Assembly: GCA_029339195.1 (NCBI GenBank)
Contig: JAPTJF010000488.1
Location: 1 to 44,981 of the forward strand
DNA: 44,981 bases
DNA from: Micractinium sp. NFX-FRZ
Lineage: Eukaryota > Chlorophyta > Trebouxiophyceae > Chlorellales > Chlorellaceae
Direction: 5' to 3'
Below are positions 22,155-31,900 of this stretch, one piece after another (positions within the stretch are counted from its first letter, which is position 1; the number at the start of each line of letters is the position of its first letter). The notes under the pieces are model-generated. The model saw nothing but the letters and a program-made list of their open reading frames with translations. It made no database searches and was not told the origin of the DNA. The position numbers were made by a program, and so were the translations under genes.

Positions 22155-24594
22155 CTACAGCGGGTGGGCGGGGGCGGCGGCGCCCAAGAGGCCCAGTGCT
22201 GCCCCAGACGGCATGACCACGCTCATGCACACGCTCATGCCCGGCATGACCACGCGCGTGCCCGCCACCTCCGCCGCAGCACTCAAGTCCTCCTCCGTCA
22301 CCCCGGCCTGCAGCCGGTGCCCGCCCAGGAAGAGCTTGACCTGCCGCACACCGGCCAGCGCTGAGGCCAGGTCGGGCGACTCGCCGCTCTTGAGCGCCTC
22401 CCTGCACAGCGGGGGGTACCACTTTCCATGCGGCAGCAGCAGGAGTGATGAGGCCAGGCGTGGCGGCAGCTCGGCCCTTGCATACACGCCGCCCCCGTTG
22501 CATGCCGGCCCCCTTGCACCTGCCCGCCTGCCTGCCCGCTGGCCTTGCTCCCTTCTTCCCCTGTCCACCGTGTGCGTCTAAACACACCCACCTGCCTGCC
22601 CGTCCAAGTGCGCCTGCCCACCTGATCTTCCCCAGCTTGAATATCAGGATGGCCATGCAGGTCATGGACAGAATGGCCTGGTACTCTCCCAGGTAGAGTG
22701 TGTCGCCAGCCACGCAGCCGGCAATCTGGATGTAGTCCTGCGCAGGCCATCGGCTGAAGAATAATATAGCCGATGGGCTGTGCAGGACTACATACAAATA
22801 GACGCCGGCTGCCTGGCCGGTGACACGCTCTACCTGGGAGAGTACCAAAGCCCCCGTTGCATGCCGGCCCCCTTGCACCTGCCCGCCTGCCTGCCCGCTG
22901 GCCTTGCTCCCTTCTTCCCCTGTCCATCGTGTGCGTCTAAACACACCCGCCTGCCTGCCCGCCCAAGTGCGCCTGCCCACCTGATCTTCCCCAGCTTTAT
23001 TGCAAGATCGCCCACGGTTTTCTGGGACAGTGGGTCATGGTGCTCTCCCAGGTAGAGCATGTCGCCAGCCACGCAGCCGGAGCCGATAATGAGGTAGTCC
23101 TGCAAAGCCCACCGGCGGAAGAAGGGCGGACACCTGATGTCTGCTGCTTGCGGTGGGCGGGCCAGGCAGCAGGCTTGCTGTCCAATGGCGCCAGCAAGCT
23201 GAAAGCATGGCCCTGGCAGCTTTGGCTGCCAGCAGGCGGCAGAGCCACCCGGCAGATGCTGTGGAATGCGTGCCTTGGGGCAGCTGCCAGGGTGGAAAGC
23301 CCTTGCTATGAAGCTGAATCCCAGGCCTTGCCCCAACAACTAGACTACTGCCCATCAGCTTCTGAGGCCCCCTCAATCATGCCCTTCACTCCCCAGCCTT
23401 GGGCGCAACCAAGGTGGGCCGTCCACCCCCACAACCCCTCGGGCCCGCCTACCAACCACAGCCTTCTGTCCCTCCTCCCAGGTCCTCCCAGGCACGCACC
23501 TGGCCATTCTTGTCCTTGAACGGCGACGTGGGCAGCGCCATGGTCGTGGCACCGGGAGTCTCGGTGCCGGCGAGCGTCTGCAGGAACGCACGCCGACGGC
23601 GAGGACTACCGGTGCCACGATCACGCCGGTGCCCACGTCACCTTTACAGGACAAGGATGGCCAGGAGGGGGCCTGGGAGGACCTGGGCGCCAGCTCGCAA
23701 GCACCGGCGCGGCGGGTGTTGGCCAGGGTGCGCTCTAGCTCCTCAACCTCGTGCTGCATCTGCACAGGGATGAGGCGGCAACACAGGTCCAGGGTGATGG
23801 GGCAGCAAGGCTGTTGACGAGTTGGGCTGCCTCCGCCTGCCTGCTGGCTGCCCATATGCCCATCACGGGGGCAGGATGGGATGGTGGGGTGGATTGAAGC
23901 AGTGGGGCGAGGATGAAACCTCCCACCTGTCGCATTATAAGGCGGGAGTGGTAAGACATGCTGCCCGCCACTCCTCCCCCAGGATGCCCCTCACCCAGAG
24001 CCCTCCTCCCAGGTTGCAATGCAAGAGGCTGCCGACAAGTGGACGGCAAGCCCTGTGCCACGCAAGCCGGCAAGTGAAGTGCCCGCCAGCTAAGCGAGGA
24101 GCGCGGGCAGGGTGGTGCAGCAACTGTGCCTCAACTCGCGGTGGCGCTGCCCCCCCCCACCCCAGCCCCGCTATCATAAGCAACGGTGTAGTGAGCTGGC
24201 GGCGCACCTGCCAGGCGTGCGCCAGGGCGGGGCGCATCACCAGCTCCACCTCCCCGCCCTCCGCCACGTCGGCAATGCTGGTAGTGAAAAGGCCTGTGGG
24301 CGTCCTGAACCCTACAGACCTGTTCTGCCTCATCAAGCGGTTGAGGGTGCGCTGGTCCACGTGGATGTGAGGCAGCACAGCCTTGTTGGGCAGCTGGATG
24401 TACACCCTGTCGCGGGTGAGCCGGCGCCCGGAGCCGCCACCGCCGGAACCCTTGTGTGTGGCTGCTGGCGCAACCTGCACGCGGCAGGCCGATGCCCCTG
24501 CTGCCAGGCAGGAGAGCATAGCGCGGTGGCTGGGCAGCTGGAGCGCGCACTGAGGTGCCGACGCGCTCGGCGCACTGGAGAGGGGCAGACCCAT
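22155..24594 (-). CDS. Unrecognised, possibly plastid-targeted protein with alternative fourth exon
   Basis: Exons 24594-24208, 23759-23683, 23605-23500, 23099-22981, 22401-22155 join in phase (311 aa). The N-terminus (MGLPLSSAPSASAPQCALQL and on to about residue 45) is Ser/Ala-rich and poor in acidic residues, like a chloroplast transit peptide. A conserved-looking domain follows (RVYIQLPNKAVLPHIHVDQR, GFRTPTGLFTTSIADVAEGGEV), then a short coiled coil (HEVEELERTLANTRR). Next come GCVAGDMLYLGEHHDPLSQK and a C-terminal part with a hydrophobic end (VVMPSGAALGLLGAAAPAHPL). I do not recognise the family. The exon 2/3 junction is weak: the acceptor at 23606 lacks a good pyrimidine tract; the stronger one (ctgcag, exon from 23577) does not match the phase of any good GT donor. 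A second version of exon 4 lies at 22737-22622. A longer start at 24792 is possible. Confidence 0.65.
22622..22737 (-). CDS. Alternative fourth exon of the 22-24.6 kb gene
   Basis: Minus strand 22737-22622 (116 nt) has a good acceptor (cctgcgcag) and donor (ATCAG|gtgggc). It encodes DYIQIAGCVAGDTLYLGEYQ then AILSMTCMAILIFKLGKI. The other version, 23099-22981 (119 nt), encodes DYLIIGSGCVAGDMLYLGEH then HDPLSQKTVGDLAIKLGKI. Both enter at phase 0 and leave at phase 2, so including both shifts the frame and only one can be used. Amino-acid differences are many while both frames stay open, suggesting that both are or were used. This version is much more hydrophobic. Confidence 0.6.
22680..22845. 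repeat. Inverted exon copy forming a ~77-bp hairpin with the alternative exon
   Basis: The left arm 22680-22756 is the alternative exon's first half plus its acceptor. The right arm 22768-22845 is an inverted copy (plus strand tgcaGGACTACATACAAATA and on to GGGAGAGTACCAA). The loop is about 11 nt (gaagaataata). The right arm lies between the two alternative exons in the transcript. Confidence 0.88.
23482..23681. repeat. Inverted copy of exon 3 of the same gene
   Basis: Minus-strand exon 3 with flanks (23560-23482: GGTGCCACGACCATGGCGCT and on) matches the plus-strand sequence 23600-23681 (GGTGCCACGATCACGCCGGT and on through GGCCAGGAGG). Arms are about 80 bp and the spacer is about 40 bp. The right arm overlaps intron 2 in my model and contains both weak splice sites of that junction. 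Confidence 0.8.
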
Positions 24595-25959
24595 GACCTC
24601 GGTCTCGTTCAAAACTTCAAAACGGCGGGGCAAAAGAGGCGAACCGAAGCAGGAGAGTCTTGGGGAAACTGGCACAGCGAAGGCTGGCTGAACACTGGAG
24701 GGCGAAGGTGCCCCTGTGGCAGGGTTAGCTGGAAATGCCACGCCTGCCAGGGCTCTGTGCGCTGCTGCCCTTTCTGGGAAGCGAGGAAACACACGAGAGC
24801 GGGCTGCAACAACATAGGCGAGCGTCCAGCAGCATGGCCGCCGGCCCGCCGCCCCGCCGCTCCCCGAGACCGCCAGCAGCGGCCACGACGGGCCACAGCC
24901 GCCGTTGGCCAGGCTCAGCCTGCTGCTCTCGCTTGCTTCAATATTGCAGGCACGCAGCCCAAGCCTTCACATGAGAGCGTTCTTGCAGTGAAAGCTGCTG
25001 ACCGGCCTGCCTGCTAACAACAACTGGCACTTCAGCTGCGGTGCCCGCCGGTGCCCCTCTGTTGTGCCCGCTCAACTTCAGCGCAATTATCTCACCGCTG
25101 GCTGGCAGCTGCTCACGACACACAACACTCCGATACGCACAACCTCGGCGGGTGCTCCCGTTGCCCTCAGGACCTGTCTTAAATGTGTTGTTTCCCCACC
25201 CCCAACCATCCCTGCCTCCCATGCCCAGGTGGCAGTGCTGGATAAGCTCTGGCGCAGCAGCTGGCAGCACGGGAATGCCAGCTGAGCTGGACTACTGCTC
25301 CGCTTTGCACCATCCAGAGGACGCCCTGGCCAGCAGGCGCTTTGAGTTTGTAAAGGGGGACATACGGGCGGCGGACCTGCTGCAGGGGCGAGGCCGGCGC
25401 GCCGGTCCAGGAGCTGGCAGGCGGTCGAGTGGCAGACAGCCGAGCAGGATGCCCTGAGCGTGGTGCTCGTTTTTTCTGTTTGCAGGTATGCTTCCTGGCT
25501 TGCTGCTGGCGTCGGGTCTTCGTAGCAAGCTGAGCGCTTGTGTTTCAGCCAGCGCAATGGAGAGCCAGCGCAGGCTTTGCAAGCAACACACCGCGGCAGC
25601 CCATGCTGCTTGCATCACTTCGACATGTTGTTACAAGCAGGCATCAAGACAAAAGTTACAATGAACACAAACACACAACAGCCTATGGTCGGATTGGGCT
25701 GGCTGGGGCAAACACAGGGAGGCCAGCACATCTTCCAGTAAGCTTCACCAACGGTCGGCAATGGCAGCTGCACGGCTGGTAAGGAAAAAAAGATCCCACG
25801 GGTGCATGGGCATGAGCCCAGCATTACGCTCGCAGGTAGTCTGAAACACGGGTCGTTTACACTTTGCAGCTAGCCGTCCACACATTGCCGCTGGCTTCCA
25901 GCCGACTGTCTGGTGAGGGCGGGGTCTTGGCCTGCTGCTGGTGCCCCTCAGCTTGCCCT
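24595..25959. other. Intergenic stretch between two leftward genes, with an orphan exon
   Basis: Apart from the dehydratase-like exon at 25229-25384, I see no supported gene. A minus-strand TGTAA (plus TTACA near 25656) lies about 300 nt past the large LEA gene's stop and may be its poly(A) signal. Confidence 0.5.
25229..25384 (+). pseudogene. Orphan exon of a nucleotide-sugar 4,6-dehydratase (RHM/RmlB-like)
   Basis: After a cag acceptor the sequence reads VAVLDKL, is interrupted by about 40 nt with an in-frame TGA, then reads LDYCSALHHPEDALASRRFE followed by FVKGDIRAADLLQ. Plant RHM and bacterial RmlB dehydratases have VVVLDKLDYCxxL...FxFVKGDIxxADL at this place, just after the NAD-binding Gly motif. 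They make the 4-keto-6-deoxy intermediate of rhamnose. Here only one exon is present. It has no donor (CTGCAG is followed by gggc), no neighbouring exons on either side and a frameshifting insertion that splits the motif, so it is a pseudogene fragment. The insertion partly repeats local CAGCAGCTGGCAGC sequence. The functional parent is not in this window. Confidence 0.65.
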
Positions 25960-28900
25960 TCAAGAAGGGATCTCCCCCTCATCCCCAGGCTCGTTGCGGT
26001 CTAGCTCGTGCACAGCCTCCTGCAGTACAGGCAAGTACACGATGCACAGGTGCAGTTCAAGCTGTGCAGAAGGCGGTGCTGCCAGGAGGGATCCCTGGCA
26101 GGTTTCTGACCAACCCAAGTGCCGACAGTCGGCCACTCCCTTGCACCTTCGGCCCCATCTGCCGACCCTCTGCATCTGCCGGTTGACATCTCCCATGCCC
26201 AACCCAGCCAGCTGCCACGCATAATGATATCCATCAAGTGCCTCCCCACCTTCAGGTCCTCCTTCAGCTCGTGTGCCGCCTCCTTGGCGCCGGCCGACAC
26301 GCGCCCCAGTGCTGAGCTGGCAGTGTCAACAGCAGAGCTGCCGCTGGCGCCGGAGCGGGGCGGGCCGGCCAGCAGGCCCCCGCCCTCGGCCTCCTCCTGC
26401 ACATCTGCAGCCACAGGTACATGGGGAGCAAAGGTGGCGGGGGAGCTTAATGGTCAGGTCCGACGATGATGCAAGGGCAGAGCAAGGAGCCAAGGCGGGT
26501 GCCAGGAGGGCAGTCACGGTCCAGCCTGCAGGCACGGCCAGACCTCGGCCAGCACGCCTGCCTGCCAAGCACTTCACCCCCAACAGGGCTTTTGCCCACG
26601 AACATCAAGGCACACAATTCATGAAGGCTTACCACGCAGGTTGGACGGCGCCAGGTTCTCCTCCCCATATGCCAGCGCCGCCTCGTCCAGCAGCTGCACA
26701 GAGTGGTGGGGCGGGGAGGAGATGGAAGCCGAGTCAGGGGGCAGCAGGCTGAGAAATAGGTGAGGTTGGCCAGTGGCTGCGCCGGAGGCTGCAGATAGTG
26801 TGAGAAGGATGCTGCGCCGCATGACTGGCGAGGCTCAAGGGCAGGGAGGGTCGGGGTTTGTGGGGAGGAGGAGAGGGGGGTCTGCCCGACCTGTTTCGCC
26901 CTACAACAGCACTTAAGCAATGGGGCCAGCAGCGGGGCATGCCAGGGCGGCAGGGAGGCAGCTGCACGAGAACGACGCTGTGCGAGCCAAGTGAGCGCAG
27001 GGAAAAGGCAGCCAGGCAAGCCGGCAGCAGCCTCTGCACTTGTCGGACGGGCTGCATTACTAAATAAGCTGCACAGGCAGTCACAGACGCATGTCGCACA
27101 GGTCCCGCCGTTGCAGGCAGCACACAGCGCATGCAAACCTCTCTGCACCCGCACAGGCCAGCGCACTCCGCCATCCTCAGAAGCAGAAGAAGATTACAGC
27201 CAGAACTCGTGGGGCTGAGGAAGACTATATTGAGCCCAATCAAGTGTAAAAAATGGCGCTAATCCTTTTGAAAAACTTGGATAAAGTTGAATTTGTTACA
27301 AAAATTTACATGATCAACAGACGTTCCCAAAACAGAATATTCTGGGAAAAACCATCATGACAGCAAACCAACACAGGCCAGCGCACCTCCTCCGTCCTCA
27401 GCTTGTTGCGCTCCTCGTCCTCCCGTACCTCGTGCGCCTCGTACGCTGCCTGCATGCGTGCCGAGGGCAGGCGGGAGGGCAGCGTGGGTGCGGTCCCCTG
27501 CCGCGGCGTGCGCCCCTACGCACACAGCAGCCTTCCTGTGGGGCCCGCCCGTCGACATGCATGGCCTCGACTTGACAAGGGTGGATGTGTGAGTGGACTG
27601 GCAGTTGGGCAAGCAAGGGGTGCTGTCTGTGGGACACAGTTTGGGTCGCGGGGCGCCTTCCCAGGACGCCAGCCCGCCCACACACCGCGCCCTTTGCGCG
27701 CAGCAGGGACTCGGTGTCCGTGGGGACGATGCCTGCAGGTGGGGGAGGGGGGAGCGCGCGAGGGGGCTTGTAATTGGGATGGCACCGCATCATCAGGGGA
27801 TATGGGCATCAGAGGAACAGAGGATCAGAGGACCTTCTACCCCGCCGCGTGCAGCATCAGCCACTGCATGCACTTTGCAAAGCGGCACAGCGTCACCCTG
27901 TGCCGCTTCTGCCAACCTGCCCTGGCCTCCCGTAGCTGCCCCCTCGCCCACCAACTAGAGCACCGCGGCCTGCGTGACCACCAGCGCACAAGTGCTGTCG
28001 TCGTCCCAGCTGCACCCCTCCCACACTTCAGCTCGCACGGTGTCCGCCCGCACACCAATGCTTTCCAGCGCTCCCACCCACCCGCACTCATCAGCGCCTC
28101 CTCCCGAGTGTGCGGCACCGTGGCCTCGCGCCAGTGCTCCTGCCCCGCGGCCAGCTCCTCTGCTCAGAGGCAAGCAAAGGGTACAGTTTGAGGGAGAAGT
28201 ACGTTTGAGTGTGTGCAGCTAGGTGCCCAGTATTCAATGACGCATTGGCCCATCAACAGGTGTAAGCGGTGCAGGCGTACAAGGGAGATTGTGCTGTGCG
28301 CAGCTCGGTAAGAAGCAGCTGGGCATGGCCCGATCATGCATGGTCCTGCAACGCAAGCATGAGTCCCGCTCGCCCCTGCCCGCAGGCCCGCACTTACCCT
28401 TGGTGTGTTGATACGCCCACTTAGCCTTGTCCTCGGCGGCCTGCAGGGCAGGGGGGCGCAAAGGGCACAGAGGGTGGACGCATCTCCTCGACTGAAAAGA
28501 AGGTAGAGGGGAGCAGGCATCAAGGGAGGCAGGTTCGCTTTGCAGGCAGCAAACCCGCAGCCCTGCCAGCAAACCACGCCTGCCAGCAAACCATGCCTGA
28601 GCTGCAGCAAGACTACACGTCCACGCGCGTGCCCGTGCCTTGCGCAGCGCACACAGCACACTGCACTGCCAGTGGTGGAGATGTCGACAGCACAACAATA
28701 AAGAAAAATGATACAGGCGCATTCCCCTCGCCAGGCTGGCACTCTTTATCAGCTCACCTGCACGGTGTCCTCCACAGCGTGCACAGCGCCCGCCACCTTG
28801 TCGCGCGCGGCAGCCAGCACGCCGGAGCTGCGCTGGGAGGCGGGCTCGGCGGCGCCCTCTGCAGGCCAAGGCAGAGGTCCGGCCAGGAAGAGGGCGGAAG

Positions 28901-31900
28901 AGGCATGTGGGCGGTGTGGGCACAGGTTGAGAGGGACAATGGGGGACCACGTCACGCACAGCAGGACCCGCAGGCCCCCCGATGCAGCTGAGTTGAGTAG
29001 CGCGTCCTGGCAGTAGAGCTGGCACTCACTGCCATCTCTCCACCACCACCACCAGCACCACCACCCAATAAGCAAGCAAGCAAGCCACCTTTCAGAGAAG
29101 CCAGTTACCTGCAGAGGCCTTGGTGCTCTCCGCCGTCTCCACCACCTTCCCCTTGGCTTCCTCAGCCGTGGCACCCGCCCGGTCAGCGGCGCCGCGCACG
29201 GCGCCCTTGGCCTGCTCCGCCTTCTCGCTCACGGCCCCCTTGGCCTGCTCAGCGGCGGCACTGGCCTTGTCGGCAGCGCTGCGCACCGCCCCCTTGGCCT
29301 CCTCTGCAACGGCGCTGGCCTTGTCGGCGGCGGTGCGGGCGGTCTCTTCAATGTCCCGCCCTGCAGGGTGGCGGCATGCAACAAGGGTTGTGATGCAAAA
29401 GAGGCCCACCCGCTCAAGGAAAAAAGGTGGTCTGTGGCAGGTGGCTGAAGAGTGTGGCAGCCCACCCCAGCATCGCACTGTGCATCACTGCCCAGCCCAG
29501 CCCAGCACAGCCCAGCCCAGCACTGTCCAGCACAGCACAGTACAGCACAGTACAGAACAGCATCACAGAAACAAAACAAAATAACTGCGCTGCATAGCAC
29601 CCGTGACATGCAGAGCATACCACAGTACTGCGACCATAGCGCTGTGCTGTACTGCACAGCGCTGTTCTGGCTGTATTGCTGATGTGCTCGGCATGCCACT
29701 GGTGCTGTGCACCGCTGTGCTGTGCTGTGCTGCGCAGGGCAGCGCAGCGTACAGCGGCGCTCACCAGTGTCGCGCATGGCGCCCACCGCGGTCTCCTGCA
29801 CCTCGGCGGCGGAGGGGGCGGCCTCGGTGTGCATCACCTTCTCCCTGCAGGGGGGTGGCGGGGACACAGACAACGGCATTCAGTCAAATTACTGGTTAGC
29901 AGGGGAGGCATCGGTGTGCAGCGCCCTGCATGGGAGACACAGACAGGGGCACTCAAGTGTTATTGGTTATCAAAGTTGGCAGGCTAGGTACATGGCGGCT
30001 AGGTGCTTGGTGTGCAGCACCCCTCTCTCTGCAGGGGGCGGGGGGGCGAGAGTTGGAAGGGCGGGTGCACGGCACGGATGGAGTGGACATCTTCGGGAAG
30101 CGCCGGCATGCACTGCAACAGCACCTATCTCCTAAAGAGCGGGAGTCGAGCCAAGGGAGGGAGCAGGAGCAAATCAGCAGTGGGAAGCTTAAGCAAAGCC
30201 GCGGCAGGCAGCAGAAGACTCAGCATTGCGGAGCAGCCAGCGCCCTTCCCCTGGCAGGCTACTCGACCACAGAAGCAGCACGCAGTAATCAATCGGGCAT
30301 GGGAGACAGGCAAGGTGTCAGCAGTGCCCAGGCTCTTGAGCCCTGCCACTAGATTGGTCAGCTGGGCTGCACAGCTGCCCCGCTGACCTGACCGCCTTGG
30401 CAATCTGTGCCGGGTGGAGGTCCCCCGGCAGGGCCGAGTACTCGTGCGGCATCCACGCCCGCCTGCCGCCCCGGGGGCTCTCAACCCTCACAACTTCCGG
30501 CTCCTGCTGTGCTGACGGGGCACCCTGCGGCGTGGGGCTGCCCGGCCGGCTGCCGCCATGCAGCACGCGCTGCCTGCGGCGCACGGGTGGCGGCGCGGGG
30601 CCGGCCAGGCTTGCTATGCCGGCGATCACCGGTGTATGTCTCACCCCAGCCGCAATCTGGCCGCAGATTGCTAGGGGTGTGACTCTCAAATGCAACCTGC
30701 TATCTAAACAGATCTGCCTCTAGGTTGCGCACAACCCATTCAGCCATATTCAAACCCTGACCACCCCCTAGTAACCCAAAACAAACAGCCCCGCCAGCGG
30801 CCCCCCTCGCACTTACTTTATGAAACCAGCGGCACCCTTCACGGCATCGCTCAGCGCCTCCAGCGGCCCCTTGGCGCTCTGCTCCTCCCGCTCGGCCCTG
30901 CGGGGTGTGAGGGAGGGGGGCAGGTGCCGTGGTTTAGACAGCACAGCACGTGCTTCTTGCTCCCCACCTGGTGGCCAACACATCGGGCGCTGCCTGCCTG
31001 CCTGCCTCCTTCATGCTGCCGCCTGCTCTTTGTTCCCTGCCCAGCTTTGCCCCCCTCTCCGCTGCACCCACTCTCGCTGCCCACCTGGCGGCGAGCTCGT
31101 CAGGTGCCGCCTGCCTGGCTGCCTCCTTCATGCTGCCCACGGTCTCGGATGCCTCCTCGCGGGTGCTGCCCATCAGCTCAGAGGCCTTGGCCCTGCGGGG
31201 AGGGATGAAGGGATGTGTGCTCAGGCAGATGGGCAGCAAGGTTGGTCTGTGCTCCAGCTCAAGAGGCCTGGGCCCTGCGGGGAGGGTGAAAGTGGGGTGA
31301 CGTGCGGTGGGGGCGGTGTGCGTTCGTGCGTACCGGGCAGCAAGGTTGGTCTGCGCTGTGCCTTGGCCCTGCGGGGAGGAGAGGAAGGGGGCGGGGTGCT
31401 CTGTGGGTTTGGGCCATACAGGCAGCAAGCTCGCTTGGCCTGCCCTGGCAGCTCAGAGGCCTGGGCCATGTGGGAGGGGGGTGTACAGGTTTGGGGGGAG
31501 GAGAAAGCGGTTTTGTGTTCAGGCCATACAGGCAGCAAACTTGGTCTGCCCTGGCAGCTCAAGTGGCCCTGGGCCTGCAGGCAGAGGAAGGCAAGGGTTG
31601 AGTGCAAAGCGGGGCAGGCCAGCGCAAGGGCAGCAAAGTCGGCCCCCGGGGGTGGCAAGGAGAGATGCGACACAGTGAACCCAGGCGCTGCCGGGGCTTG
31701 CAGGCGTCTGCATCTGCCACTTGGTGTGACGTACTCTCTACCACCGCATTGCCCTTCCGACTCTGCGCCCACCTGGCAGCATCCGCCAGCTCAGCGGCCC
31801 GCTCCCGTGCGGCATTGGCCACCTCGGTTGCGGTGCGCGGCTCGTAAGCGTGGAAGGGTGCCGGGGCGGCTGCTGAATCTTCCATGGCAGCAGACAGCCC

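Larger units (their letters stand above)
22492..23000. repeat. 359-bp-period direct repeat spanning exon end and intron
   Basis: GCCCCCGTTGCATGCCGGCC begins at 22491 and again at 22850. Similarity runs about 150 bp through the intron into the ends of the two alternative exons (22622 and 22981). So the whole exon-plus-intron unit was duplicated, not just an edge. Confidence 0.88.

Noticed and set aside
22780..23055. Plus-strand frame beginning MQDYIQIDAGCLAGDTLYLG
   Set aside because: It is the inverted exon copy. It has no promoter or further exons on the plus strand, so I treat it as a repeat, not a gene.
23500..23605. RRRRAFLQTLAG as a twin-arginine thylakoid signal
   Set aside because: It sits about 150 residues in, depends on a weak acceptor, and has no clear hydrophobic core after it.
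27955..28173. Minus-strand frame with [13 protein letters not shown]
   Set aside because: It overlaps LEA exon 18 in another frame. The model with GCG G|gtgggt joins exon 19 in phase, and this frame does not.
31085..31580. Regular repeats at about 100 bp, CRISPR-like at first sight
   Set aside because: Eukaryotic intron context, diverged repeats each holding an acceptor and exon start, and related rather than unique spacers.
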